Below are positions 1 through 8,314 of a stretch of DNA of 64,000 nt, one piece after another. Origin of the DNA: REEB52 sp964626905 (GTDB taxonomy: Bacteria; Chlamydiota; Chlamydiia; Chlamydiales; SM23-39); NCBI GenBank assembly GCA_964626905.1, contig CAZVHA010000008.1, positions 12,178 through 76,177 of the forward strand, in the 5' to 3' direction. The notes under the pieces were generated by a model. That model ran no database searches and was not told where the DNA came from. It saw only the letters and a program-made list of their open reading frames with translations. How positions within the stretch are numbered: position 1 is the stretch's first letter; each line of letters opens with the position of its first letter. Position numbers and translations under genes: made by a program.

Positions 1-781
1 CCATCTCATTATAGAAGGCCCCGCTCTCTTCAGGATCCTTGCCGCTAAGAGCAATCACGCTATTTATAAAAGCTCGGGCCTTGGAGTCCTCTACGCATAG
101 GTTTTTTAATGTTTCTTGATTTTCGTGCACGATCTTGATAAGACCCCTAAACACAGCTTTGCCCTCATTGTCTCTAATGGGATCCGAATTTTTTTCGGAA
201 AATGATCGTATGATCCGAGTGAGTTGCCCAGCTAAAAATGGCAGAAAGTTATGTTGTCCTTCTTCGTTTTCGGCTTGGTATTGCAGATGAGGTCGCTTCG
301 TCGCCATCTCAAAGAGTCCGCAAATCCCCTCATTTAGCTCTGCAACCTTAACTAATCTTTCTTGACGCGCCGACTCCTCTGTGAGCATGGATGAAACTTG
401 GAGAAGTGGGTTTCGAGTGTTATCGAGATTTGAAAAATGACCCCTCACAAAGGTAACTATTTTTTTAATGAAACTAGGCGCATTCTCTTGATTAAGATTG
501 GAAAAATCTTTCCAAACACGCACCCCTTCTTCGTGCAGGCGGCGCATTGCATTGTCATCCCCTGTATAGTACGGCTCCCCGCATGCCTTGATCCCGGTCA
601 CAGTTTTCTCTAAATGTCTGAGAGCGTTTGCATAGGCATTTCGATCTGTACTTCCAAGAAAGGTGTTCATCTGATGAAGAAACATCATTAAGTTGAAGTT
701 CGCAGCACTTTCAGCACGCCGGTTTTCAAGACGAAGTTGACGATAAACATATCCCATTCCTGTAATTGAATAATTAAACAT
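1..781 (-). CDS. hypothetical protein, N-terminal 260 residues (cut by window edge)
   Basis: An uninterrupted reading frame runs leftward from an ATG at 781-779 to the window edge, so the C-terminus is missing. A GGAGTG ribosome site lies just upstream of the ATG. About 260 residues are visible, soluble and helix-rich, beginning MFNYSITGMGYVYRQLRLEN. There is no signal peptide, membrane segment or motif I recognise. Charged segments such as NEEGQHNFLPFLAGQLTRII suggest a helical repeat or scaffold protein. Codon use matches its neighbours. It is divergent from the membrane protein that starts at 1015. The function is unknown. Confidence 0.7.
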   Translation of the reverse strand, partial: MFNYSITGMGYVYRQLRLENRRAESAANFNLMMFLHQMNTFLGSTDRNAYANALRHLEKTVTGIKACGEPYYTGDDNAMRRLHEEGVRVWKDFSNLNQENAPSFIKKIVTFVRGHFSNLDNTRNPLLQVSSMLTEESARQERLVKVAELNEGICGLFEMATKRPHLQYQAENEEGQHNFLPFLAGQLTRIIRSFSEKNSDPIRDNEGKAVFRGLIKIVHENQETLKNLCVEDSKARAFINSVIALSGKDPEESGAFYNEM

Positions 782-1014
782 AAACACTCCAAATGATTTA
801 GATTTCGTGGAATTATAATAGACACGAATGGTTTTCGTCAATTTTATTCTTGGAACTCATGGATTATCTATCGTGGCTTTGTTGCCGACTATTCAACATT
901 TTGATTTTGAGCGTGTTGGATGTTTTTATTACAGTTTCTCTGATTTCTTTTTGCAACAATTAGGCCGTAACTTTACTTTGAGGTGTAGATACAAACGAAC
1001 TTTAAAGGAAGTTT

Positions 1015-1494
1015 ATGGAACAACCTCATTTTGGTCTGGGCACGATTCTTGCCCTCATCTATATTTTTCTTCCCATCTTATTGGGATGGATTCAGATCAG
1101 TTACAAAAAACATTCCCACCGTGCAAAAATCGAACTATTTTTGATTTATTATCTTGTGATTGGGGTGGGTTTTTCGGGACTTCTTTCTGGCTATTTGCAT
1201 ATTTTTCATCCCACTTTTGTCTCAAATCTTTTTGGATGGGCTGAAAGTCCATTTACGCAGCAAGTGGGGATGGCAAGTCTCGGTTTTGCCGCTTTAGGAA
1301 TTGGGAGCATTTGGCTTGCTGATTGGAGAAGTGCAACTGGAGTTGGCTTTACCATTTTTGCTTGGCTTGCGGCCGTTGGTCGGCTTTATGCTGGTGGGAG
1401 GCCTAGCGCATTTTTTTGGTCGGACGTGCTTGTCCCTCTTGCTATATTGATTCTTTTGGGATTGAGACATCGCCACGGGCAAAAAACCAACTGA
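1015..1494 (+). CDS. small integral membrane protein, 4-5 TM segments
   Basis: 159 residues with an AAAGGAAG ribosome site directly before the ATG. Hydrophobic segments lie at roughly residues 8-28, 43-65, 85-102, 108-126 and 137-152, giving 4-5 membrane helices. A short tail ends in RHRHGQKTN. It resembles small uncharacterised bacterial membrane proteins (DUF-type), but I cannot assign a family with confidence. It stands alone, divergent from the truncated gene at the window edge. Its stop is followed 8 bp later by the small repeat element at 1503. Confidence 0.7.
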   Translation: MEQPHFGLGTILALIYIFLPILLGWIQISYKKHSHRAKIELFLIYYLVIGVGFSGLLSGYLHIFHPTFVSNLFGWAESPFTQQVGMASLGFAALGIGSIWLADWRSATGVGFTIFAWLAAVGRLYAGGRPSAFFWSDVLVPLAILILLGLRHRHGQKTN

Positions 1495-1502
1495 TTTACC
1501 AT

Positions 1503-1681
1503 GGCTTTGTTGCATTAAAGGCGGCAAAATAACCACCGAGGACACCGAAAACACCGAGAAAAAGGGAAGCGAGAAAAAGGGAAGAAAGTGCGCGCCTCTG
1601 AGCCTCTGAGCTCTCGGTGTGCTCAGTGGTAAAATATTTACTCAAGCCTGTTGGAACTTCGGCGATTTATGCAACAACGCC
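1503..1681. mobile_element. MITE-like non-autonomous element, copy 1
   Basis: A 179-bp non-coding element. The left end reads GGCTTTGTTGCATTAA. The right end, reverse-complemented, reads GGCGTTGTTGCATAAA, so it has imperfect terminal inverted repeats. It is flanked by near-identical 9-bp repeats, ATTTACCAT (1494-1502) and ATTTACTAT (1682-1690), which look like a target-site duplication. The inside is built from CACCGAG-type short repeats, with matching GAGCTCTCGGTG on the other side, able to fold into a long hairpin. There is no transposase. The right-hand target copy contains the TAG stop of the glycosyltransferase at 1687. Copies 2 and 3 lie at 25238 and 33755. Confidence 0.75.
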
Positions 1682-1686
1682 ATTTA

Positions 1687-2478
1687 CTATCCTCTTTTGA
1701 GCTCTGGGATAAAGCGATGGATGCTTTTGTCTTCGACGAGATTCATCGCTTCGAATTTGGCTTTTCTGTCTTCTTTTTCAGGCCACCACTTTTCGAGCCT
1801 TTTGATTTTTTGTGTTGATAAGTAGTACTCATCTCGGAGGGAATAGTGGTTGATTCTCAATAAATCGATCTCAACAGTTGCAGAGGAGCACCCTTCAAAG
1901 CGCTCTTTTTTGGTATTGACTTGATAAAACCCTTCAAAAAACAGTGCAGAGTGGGCGTTGTCAAACCCCTTCACTCTTTCGGGTCTGACAATGCTCTTGA
2001 CATACTGATTGGTCATTTGCATGGAGGGGGTTTTGAAATTGAGCATTTCGATCAGCAACTTATTTTCTGGTATTTTCGTGACCCGTGATGTTCCATAGAC
2101 CTGCCAATTGACGCAAACGGCTCCAAACTCTTCAAACGAGCCTAAAATCTCGATGAGATTCCCCTGGGTGGGGAAGAGGAACTCGTCGACATCGAGGATG
2201 GCGAGCCACTTTGTTTTCCCGCAGGCCCAGTGGACGGCCCTTTCGTAAGCGAGACATTGCACTTCAGTCCATTCGTAGACGTCGCTATAAGAAATGGGCC
2301 ACTTTGTCAACTTTACGAGCCCTTTTTCAATGTAGGGAAAAAGGACTTTTTCTGGAGAATCCGTGCTGAAATGGTCAAAGAGGTAAAAAAACTGGACGCC
2401 CTGAATCAAGTGGAAATCGATCCACTCTTTCAGATAGGGGGCCTCATTTTGAAAAATAGCTGTAAGGGCAAGTTCCAT
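1687..2478 (-). CDS. glycosyltransferase family 92/2-like protein
   Basis: 263 residues. The N-terminus (FQNEAPYLKEWIDFHLIQGV) is the hallmark of the GT92/DUF23-type glycosyltransferases, and DVDEFLFP around residue 96 supplies the DxD metal/nucleotide-sugar site. The fold should be GT-A, without membrane segments, transferring a sugar in the cytoplasm, probably during surface glycan synthesis; the acceptor is unknown. It lies 4 bp downstream of the PBP2 gene on the same strand and may be co-transcribed with it. Its stop codon sits inside the target duplication of the repeat element at 1503, so that insertion hit exactly the end of the gene. Confidence 0.8.
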   Translation of the reverse strand: MELALTAIFQNEAPYLKEWIDFHLIQGVQFFYLFDHFSTDSPEKVLFPYIEKGLVKLTKWPISYSDVYEWTEVQCLAYERAVHWACGKTKWLAILDVDEFLFPTQGNLIEILGSFEEFGAVCVNWQVYGTSRVTKIPENKLLIEMLNFKTPSMQMTNQYVKSIVRPERVKGFDNAHSALFFEGFYQVNTKKERFEGCSSATVEIDLLRINHYSLRDEYYLSTQKIKRLEKWWPEKEDRKAKFEAMNLVEDKSIHRFIPELKRG

Positions 2479-2482
2479 CTTT

Positions 2483-5416
2483 TTACTTTGTCGAATGTTT
2501 CTTTTGGAGTTCTCTCCACTTGTGGATCATTTGAGCTGCGAGTGGCGCCGCCTCTTTTCCCGAATCGCCGAAGCGAAGAAACACGGTGACGACCAGTTCT
2601 GGAGCTGTTTTCTTTAGATCTTTGAAAGAGATCCCACCGAACCAGATATATTTATAAATTTGGGGAGGGCTCGAAGGGTTTTTGGACAGGTTTAAAACGA
2701 TCTCAGCAGTTCCCGTTTTGGCGACCATCTGGTGTTCCAAGGCCAAATACTCGCGCATGGCGATTGGGTTGCCGATGAGCGATCGGATGTGACTTGCTCG
2801 CGCGCTTCCGTGCGCGCCGCTGACGACTCGATCCATCCCTTCGAGGAGCGTCCCTCGGATCTTTTCATCCATTGGCAAAATGCGCTTCACTTCAATCGGC
2901 GTCTCTTTCTTCTCCGAAATCGACGCGCGCGGCTGCATAGCAGTGAAGAGGGGGAAGGGGATCCCAATTGCATTGAGCTCCTCTTTTGCAAGGTATGTTG
3001 GGGCGGCAAACAGGCTCAAAGGGTGTTGATCGCGTGTGATACCCCCCACCTCTTTGACAAGTTTTGGCTTTAAAACTTTGCCCCCATTGGCAAGGCTCGC
3101 GAGCATAACGGCCGTTTGAAGAGGGGTTGTTAGAAGGGTATGTTGTCCGATGGCGCTTGAATAGAGCCCGGTCCGATGGGTCCTGAGATCGTTCGGGATA
3201 TTCCCCCTTTTTTCTCTTGGGAAGTCGATCCCCGTTTTTTCTCCAAATCCAAAGGCTCTTGCCGCAGCTCCCAAATCTTCTGGATCCCCGAAAAAATCTC
3301 CTGCGAGGATAGAAAAATAGGGGTTACTGGACCGTTCGATGGCCGAGAGGAGATCGAGCTTTCCCAAATTGGCCCCTGCGCTCCTCGGCAATCTCCCTCC
3401 CTTATAGTGGCGCGGATAGGGGGTCCCGTTCAAAGAAAAGGCAACTGCATGGGAGGTGATCTGATCGATGAGGGTCAGCTGTTTTTTTTGTCTGAGCGCT
3501 TCATAGGCTGTAACGAGTTTAAAAATCGATCCTGGAGGGACAGGGCATTCGAGTGCGTAGGATCTGCTAAATCCAAAGCCGCCTGTCGGATAGAAGGCAG
3601 CGGCCAAATCTTTTTCGCACTTCACCCCCCGATATTTGCCAAAAAGGGGTCCTTTAAGCTCGGAAAAAGGGCGAAATGTTCGAATGAGCTCTTCTGGCAT
3701 CTCTTCATTTGCGAGGAGCGCCCACTTTTTTTCTTCCCAATGGGTGGCGAATAGTTCTTTTTCCTTTTTATCTAAATACTCGACAAGGGGCCTCACATAG
3801 CTTTTCTTTTCTTTTTCTTCTTTTCTCTTTTCTTTCAAAAACGACTTTTCCTCTTTTTCCCTCCACTCTCTAAACTGATTTTTGCGAAATGCCTGCAATG
3901 CCTCTTTTTTGATCTCCCTCTCTTTTCTCAAAAAAACTTTGCAAAGGGAGCGGTATTTCCCAATTTTCATCGGGCCTACCCTTTCGATCAGCGCGTCGGT
4001 GAAAGCGGGGGCGTAGATGGCGAGTTTACAAAGATCTGCTGCAAATGCTTTGTCTTGGATAGGGAGGGCGATCTGATCGAGCCGCTTTTGGATATCTGGA
4101 GGGACGCTTTGCCCTAATTTAGTAAAATAGAGCATCGCCTCAAAATCTTCTTGCAGCTGAATGGCCCCTTTCACCGTATCCAAATAGGTTCGGATGGGAC
4201 TTTCTTTGGGTAAGATTTGATCCAAATAAAACTCCCAGCTCACCTGAACCGCCTCTTCCTGGAAATTTTTGGGAGTTTCCCGTTTGAGCACTTCGTGGCC
4301 ATCCCACAAATCTGCAATCAGCTGTTCGGTCTCGAGCCAGCGGTGGATTTGCCGCACCTTCCCCTCGCTAAAAATCGAGGCTGCGCTGAAGATAAAATCA
4401 TTCGGGTCATAGCGGGGGTAACTGGCCATTGCGAGCACCTCTCCCGTATTTGGGTCGAGAGCGACGATCGCTCCCCCTTTAATCCAAGGCTGTTTTTGAA
4501 CTTTTCGGGTTTTGGTTTTCGGATCGCTCCAAATGCTCTTGCCATCTCGCTCCCGCTCATTTTGGCAAAGGAGGTCTTCTGCAAACCGTTGCAACTCGGA
4601 AGAGATGGAGAGGACGAGCTGTTTTCCCGAGATCGCCTCTTTGTCGGTGAGATCCTTAACAAAACGCCCTTTTTGATCGACCTCAAAAATTTTTTTACCA
4701 AAAAAGCCCCTTAACTCGCCCTCATATTGGGCCTCAAGCCCCGTTTTCCCGACGAGATCGTTCATTGAATAGGCCTTCTCTTTGAGTTCCTCGAGCCGTT
4801 TGAAATCGGACGATTCAAAAAGGTCTGCTTTGAGTTGCAATTCTTTGAGCTCAAAGGCAATTTCGTTGTACTCTCCCCTTGTGATGGCCCCCATGGAACC
4901 GAGGAGATGGCAGCCCACTTTCCCGAGCGGATAGAAGCGGGCCGAGGCGATTTCGGCGCAAATGCCGGGCCACTCTTTTTCAAGCATTTTGAGTCGGTAG
5001 TGTTCCTCTTCGCTCAAATTGGATTTGAGGAGAAAAGGGGCGTGGGGGAAGAGGGAGGCTTTGGAGTGGATGAGGTCTTCAATGCGCTCGGGGTCCATCT
5101 GCAAGGTTTTGCTCAAAATGACCGACAGATTGCGAATATATTCTTTCCGCTCGATGGCTTTAGGGATCTCGGCGATTTGGGAGTAATAGAGGGCAGCGTT
5201 GTAGGAGATCTGGTTGATGGCCATGGGGATTTGGTAGCGATCGACAATGGTCCCCCTCGGAGCTTTGATGAGGACGGTGCGCCTTTGCGGTTTCTGCGCG
5301 TCGAGGAGCTTTTCTTCCCGTTCGATCACCCCGAGATGCCAGACCCGGATCAAAACGACGAGAAAGGCGAAAGATAAAATTTTTAAAACCTTCCGGATCT
5401 TTTGGGGGGTGTCCAT
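2483..5416 (-). CDS. pbp2: penicillin-binding protein 2, transpeptidase
   Basis: 977 residues from ATG 5416. An upstream in-frame ATG (5530) would run into tRNA-Gly and is rejected. There is one N-terminal membrane anchor (about residues 8-25), a dimerisation domain (APRGTIVDRYQIPMA), and a penicillin-binding transpeptidase domain with SIFK (Ser630), SSN (696-698) and KTG (900-902). A lysine/glutamate-rich insertion of over 200 residues lies between the start of the transpeptidase domain and SIFK. The total length is close to the roughly 1,080-residue PBP2 of Chlamydiaceae and far above the usual 630. It cross-links septal or transient peptidoglycan in the periplasm. In Chlamydiaceae ompA lies between this gene and rpsB; here only tRNA-Gly does. 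Confidence 0.92.
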   Translation of the reverse strand: MDTPQKIRKVLKILSFAFLVVLIRVWHLGVIEREEKLLDAQKPQRRTVLIKAPRGTIVDRYQIPMAINQISYNAALYYSQIAEIPKAIERKEYIRNLSVILSKTLQMDPERIEDLIHSKASLFPHAPFLLKSNLSEEEHYRLKMLEKEWPGICAEIASARFYPLGKVGCHLLGSMGAITRGEYNEIAFELKELQLKADLFESSDFKRLEELKEKAYSMNDLVGKTGLEAQYEGELRGFFGKKIFEVDQKGRFVKDLTDKEAISGKQLVLSISSELQRFAEDLLCQNERERDGKSIWSDPKTKTRKVQKQPWIKGGAIVALDPNTGEVLAMASYPRYDPNDFIFSAASIFSEGKVRQIHRWLETEQLIADLWDGHEVLKRETPKNFQEEAVQVSWEFYLDQILPKESPIRTYLDTVKGAIQLQEDFEAMLYFTKLGQSVPPDIQKRLDQIALPIQDKAFAADLCKLAIYAPAFTDALIERVGPMKIGKYRSLCKVFLRKEREIKKEALQAFRKNQFREWREKEEKSFLKEKRKEEKEKKSYVRPLVEYLDKKEKELFATHWEEKKWALLANEEMPEELIRTFRPFSELKGPLFGKYRGVKCEKDLAAAFYPTGGFGFSRSYALECPVPPGSIFKLVTAYEALRQKKQLTLIDQITSHAVAFSLNGTPYPRHYKGGRLPRSAGANLGKLDLLSAIERSSNPYFSILAGDFFGDPEDLGAAARAFGFGEKTGIDFPREKRGNIPNDLRTHRTGLYSSAIGQHTLLTTPLQTAVMLASLANGGKVLKPKLVKEVGGITRDQHPLSLFAAPTYLAKEELNAIGIPFPLFTAMQPRASISEKKETPIEVKRILPMDEKIRGTLLEGMDRVVSGAHGSARASHIRSLIGNPIAMREYLALEHQMVAKTGTAEIVLNLSKNPSSPPQIYKYIWFGGISFKDLKKTAPELVVTVFLRFGDSGKEAAPLAAQMIHKWRELQKKHSTK

Positions 5417-5515
5417 GGTTTTAGAGCATACCAAATCATATATTAAATAGGATTCCTCTTGAGGAAAATAGGCATATAAGATAAAACTGATCTTTCGATT
5501 TTTGAATTTTGGCGC

Positions 5516-5586
5516 GCGCCTGTAGTTCAATGGTAGAACAGTAGCCTTCCAAGCTACGAGTGTCAGTTCAATTCTGTCCAGGCGCT
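5516..5586 (+). tRNA. tRNA-Gly (TCC)
   Basis: 71 nt. The acceptor stem GCGCCTG pairs with CAGGCGC and the discriminator base is T. The D-arm reads GTTCAATGGTAGAAC. The anticodon loop CTTCCAA gives TCC, and the T-loop is TTCAATT. The T-stem has one mismatch. It sits between divergent PBP2 and rpsB. CCA is not encoded. Confidence 0.93.
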
Positions 5587-5612
5587 AACAAACTAATTAT
5601 TTGAGGAGCAAG

Positions 5613-6386
5613 TTGGCTACAGCACAAAAAGACGAGAGAATTACGATTAGAGAGTTACTCGAATCGGGGGCCCATTTTGGGCACCAAACCCATCGTTGGA
5701 ACCCCAAAATGAGAAGATTTATCTACGGGGCTCGCAACGGTATTTACATCATTGACCTGGCGAAAACGATGCAGCAGATTCGTGCCGCTGCCGACTTTGT
5801 TCGGGAGATTGTGGCGAAGAGGAAGGCAGTTCTTTTTGTCGGGACGAAGAAACAGGCGAAAGCGGTCGTCAAAGAGTGTGCTGAGGAATGCGGCGAATAT
5901 TATGTTTGTGAGCGTTGGCTAGGCGGAACACTGACGAATTTGTCGACGATCCGGCAGTCGGTGAAGACGCTGGAGCGGATTGAGAAGAGGATCGCTTCTG
6001 GCGGAGAAGGGTTCACGAAGAAAGAGATGTCTCTCATGGCGAAAGAGCGGATCAAGCTCGATAGGAACCTGTCGGGGATCCGAGCGATGCGCAAGCCGCC
6101 CGGTTTGCTGGTGGTCGTAGATCCAGGCAAGGAGCACATTGCTGTTGCAGAGGCGAATGCTCTGGGCATTCCAGTGATGGCGTTGGTCGATACGAACTGC
6201 GATCCCGATCCGATTGATTTGGTGATTGCATGCAACGACGATGCGTTGAAGAGCATTAAGATCGTCCTTTCTGCCCTTATGCAAGCGGTGATCGACAAGA
6301 AAAATGACATGAACGTCGCTGTTGCTAAAGGCGACGAAGAGGAAGAAGAGATCGAAGAAGTTGAAGAAGAAGAGAGCGATGAATAA
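5613..6386 (+). CDS. rpsB: 30S ribosomal protein S2
   Basis: 257 residues. I take TTG 5613 as the start because GAGGAG (5603-5608) sits 4 nt before it; the upstream TTG at 5601 would contain that site. The S2 signatures GAHFGHQTHRWNPKM and PGLLVVVDPGKEHIAVAEA are present. A long acidic tail (EEEEEIEEVEEEESDE) extends the C-terminus. It is the first gene of the rpsB-tsf pair, with tsf starting inside its last codons (8-bp overlap), which suggests translational coupling. Confidence 0.95.
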   Translation: MATAQKDERITIRELLESGAHFGHQTHRWNPKMRRFIYGARNGIYIIDLAKTMQQIRAAADFVREIVAKRKAVLFVGTKKQAKAVVKECAEECGEYYVCERWLGGTLTNLSTIRQSVKTLERIEKRIASGGEGFTKKEMSLMAKERIKLDRNLSGIRAMRKPPGLLVVVDPGKEHIAVAEANALGIPVMALVDTNCDPDPIDLVIACNDDALKSIKIVLSALMQAVIDKKNDMNVAVAKGDEEEEEIEEVEEEESDE

Positions 6387-7233
6387 GAGAGAAGTCACAG
6401 CTGAGATGATCAAAGAATTGCGCGAGAGGACCGGCGTTGGCATGGGGAAGTGCAAAGAGGCGCTGGTTCTTGCTGAGGGTGATTTAGAAAAGGCGATCGA
6501 CGTTCTTCGCAAAGCGGGGATGGCTGCTGCTGTAAAAAAAGAGGGAAGGGAGACGAAAGAGGGTCTTATTCTCGCGGCGGAAGACCAGAAGCATTTGGTG
6601 CTCGTCGAGGCGAATGCGGAGACCGATTTTGTGGTACAAAATGAGCGGTTCAAGCACTTCATTCACGACTGTGTGAAGCAGGCCCTAGAAGGGGGAGTGC
6701 ATACTTTGGCGGATCTTTTGCAAACGCCCTATTACAAAGACAAGTCGATCACGATTGATCAGTATCGGAATTTAGTGATTCAGGCGCTCGGCGAAAATAT
6801 TCAGCTCCGCCGTCTGGAGATGATCTCGAGGCATCCCAATAGTTCTTATGGGATCTATTCCCATATGGGCGGGAAAATTGTGGTTGTGGTTGAGATAGCG
6901 GGAAGCAAGGATGAAGAGGCGGTTGCGAAAGAGATCGCGATGCACGTTGCGGCGGAGAGTCCCGAGTATCTGAAGCCAGAAGAGGTGCCCGCTTCGGTGA
7001 TTGCCCGTGAAGAGGAGATTGCGAGATCGCAAATGCAGGGCAAACCTGCCAACATGATTGAAAAGATCGTGGCGGGAAAAGTGAAAGCGTACACTGATCA
7101 GTTTTGTCTAGTTAAGCAAAAATACGTCAAGGATAACAATGTGACTGTGCAGCAGTTTCTTGATGACCATTCCAAGAAAGTGGGAAAACCCCTTTCGATT
7201 CGGTGTTTTTGGCGTTGGAAAGTGGGGCAGTGA
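6379..7233 (+). CDS. tsf: elongation factor Ts
   Basis: 284 residues from ATG 6379, overlapping the rpsB stop. The N-terminal UBA-like helix and the signature LRERTGVGMGKCKEAL are followed by the core with VVQNERFKHF. It is the nucleotide exchange factor for EF-Tu. In Chlamydiaceae pyrH follows directly; here only 102 bp separate the stop from frr and no UMP kinase is present. The C-terminus ends normally (CFWRWKVGQ), so the gene is not truncated by the loss. Confidence 0.95.
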   Translation: MNKREVTAEMIKELRERTGVGMGKCKEALVLAEGDLEKAIDVLRKAGMAAAVKKEGRETKEGLILAAEDQKHLVLVEANAETDFVVQNERFKHFIHDCVKQALEGGVHTLADLLQTPYYKDKSITIDQYRNLVIQALGENIQLRRLEMISRHPNSSYGIYSHMGGKIVVVVEIAGSKDEEAVAKEIAMHVAAESPEYLKPEEVPASVIAREEEIARSQMQGKPANMIEKIVAGKVKAYTDQFCLVKQKYVKDNNVTVQQFLDDHSKKVGKPLSIRCFWRWKVGQ

Positions 7234-7335
7234 AAAGAACCTCCTTACGACTGACTTAGGATTTACAACAAAGACTTCTATAGAGTAGGCTAATACTATT
7301 AAAATCATTTCGGTATGTATCCGGGAGAGTGGGAT

Positions 7336-7890
7336 ATGAGTCAGATTGAGCCACAAGTAAAGACGGCGATGCAAGCGGTATTAGACCATTTGAAATCGGA
7401 GTTGAAGACGTTGCGCACGGGGCGTGCGAACGCGGCGATTTTGGACAAGGTGAGTGTCGAGATTTATGGATCGCATTCGTCGTTGAAGGCGCTTGCGAGT
7501 ATCAATGTGCCTGAGGCAAGGCAGATTGTAGTGACTCCTTTTGATCAATCGAATGTGAATACGATTGCGAAGGCGATAGAGCTCGCAAATCTCGGGGTGA
7601 ATCCGATGGTAGATGGGAAAGTAATTCGGATCAACGTCCCTCCGATGGATAAGAATGTGCGCGAGCGGATGGCAAAGCAGTGTAAAGAGTATGGGGAGAA
7701 GACGAAGGTGTCATTGCGCGATGTGCGGCGCAAGTTCAATGATTTAGTGCGCAAGGAAAAGGCGCAAGGGATCATTCCTGAAGATCAGATGAAAAAAACA
7801 GAAAAAGCGATTCAGGATTTGACCGATAAGTTTTGCAAAGATGTCGATACGACGTGTGCGGAAAAAGAAAAGGAGATCATGACTCTGTAA
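7336..7890 (+). CDS. frr: ribosome recycling factor
   Basis: 184 residues. ATG 7336 is preceded by GGGAGAGTGG; a longer frame from 7315 would add seven residues before the family's usual start. Family signatures include LRTGRANAAILDKV and INVPPMDKNVRERMAKQCKEY. The three-helix bundle plus the small domain give a normal length. It frees ribosomes after termination together with EF-G. It follows tsf without the expected pyrH, and is followed by tRNA-Glu and tRNA-Lys. Confidence 0.95.
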   Translation: MSQIEPQVKTAMQAVLDHLKSELKTLRTGRANAAILDKVSVEIYGSHSSLKALASINVPEARQIVVTPFDQSNVNTIAKAIELANLGVNPMVDGKVIRINVPPMDKNVRERMAKQCKEYGEKTKVSLRDVRRKFNDLVRKEKAQGIIPEDQMKKTEKAIQDLTDKFCKDVDTTCAEKEKEIMTL

Positions 7891-7957
7891 TCTCACCTTG
7901 CACAAAATGAGAGTGATGGAGTAAAATCGAGCACAATTTTGTTTTAAGAATTGACCT

Positions 7958-8032
7958 GGCCCCATCGTCTAGCCCGGCCTAGGACATCAGATTTTCATTC
8001 TGCGAACAGGGGTTCGAATCCCCTTGGGGTCA
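7958..8032 (+). tRNA. tRNA-Glu (TTC)
   Basis: 75 nt. The acceptor stem GGCCCCA pairs with TGGGGTC (one G-T wobble). The anticodon stem CAGA/TCTG holds loop TTTTCAT, giving anticodon TTC. The T-arm is CAGGGGTTCGAATCCCCTT. It is followed 21 nt later by tRNA-Lys, probably on the same transcript. Confidence 0.93.
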
Positions 8033-8053
8033 ACCCTTCAAAAAGGGTTTTTC
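8032..8053 (+). terminator. hairpin with T-run between tRNA-Glu and tRNA-Lys
   Basis: AACCC and GGGTT form a five-pair stem around a TTCAAAAA loop, followed by TTTTT. It could be a weak terminator or a processing hairpin separating the two tRNAs. The stem is short, so termination is uncertain. Confidence 0.4.
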
Positions 8054-8125
8054 GAGACTTTAGCTCAGTGGTAGAGCATCTCACTTTTAATGAGAGGGTC
8101 GCTGGTTCGAAACCAGCAAGTCTCA
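8054..8125 (+). tRNA. tRNA-Lys (TTT)
   Basis: 72 nt. The acceptor stem GAGACTT pairs with AAGTCTC and the discriminator is A. The anticodon loop CTTTTAA gives TTT, and the T-arm is GCTGGTTCGAAACCAGC. Its last 17 nt plus one following base recur at 8225-8242 (see the element at 8109). Confidence 0.95.
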
Positions 8126-8242
8126 ATTTTTTGTTCCAAAAAACTGGGACTTGAAGAAGCCGTTGAATCGGCTTTTGTCTGGGTGAGAACCGAGCAGCTG
8201 TGCTGCGAGGCGGCGGGGAGCCCGGAAACCAGCAAGTCTCAA
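8109..8242 (+). mobile_element. tRNA-end-duplicating small element after tRNA-Lys
   Basis: An 18-nt direct repeat, GAAACCAGCAAGTCTCAA, occurs at 8109-8126 (T-loop to 3' end of tRNA-Lys) and again at 8225-8242, 116 bp apart. The space between contains no ORF. It holds a hairpin AAGCCG-TTGAAT-CGGCTT followed by TTTT (8157-8176) and then the string GAGAACCGAGC...GCGAGG...GGGGAGCCCGG. The same layout (tRNA end, GAAGCC hairpin, GAGAAYCGAG string, second tRNA end) follows tRNA-Thr at 19428. The repeats behave like attL/attR of a tiny element integrated at a tRNA 3' end, but no integrase is present. Confidence 0.6.
8157..8176 (+). terminator. candidate Rho-independent terminator for the tRNA-Glu/Lys transcript
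   Basis: A six-pair stem AAGCCG/CGGCTT with a TTGAAT loop and a TTTT tail. It lies 31 bp after tRNA-Lys, inside the tRNA-end element. Confidence 0.5.
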
Positions 8243-8314
8243 AATTTTATAGAGCAAATTTGCGATGGGGTGAGGCAGCTGAGCAAAACTCCTGGGCGGC
8301 GAAAAATCGGTGAT

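Noticed and set aside
828..1244. 138-residue ORF on the plus strand
   Set aside because: It overlaps the membrane-protein gene at 1015 in another frame, has low-quality composition and no ribosome site.
5417..5530. N-terminal extension of PBP2
   Set aside because: It would overlap tRNA-Gly and places 38 untypical residues before the membrane anchor; the start at 5416 is preferred.
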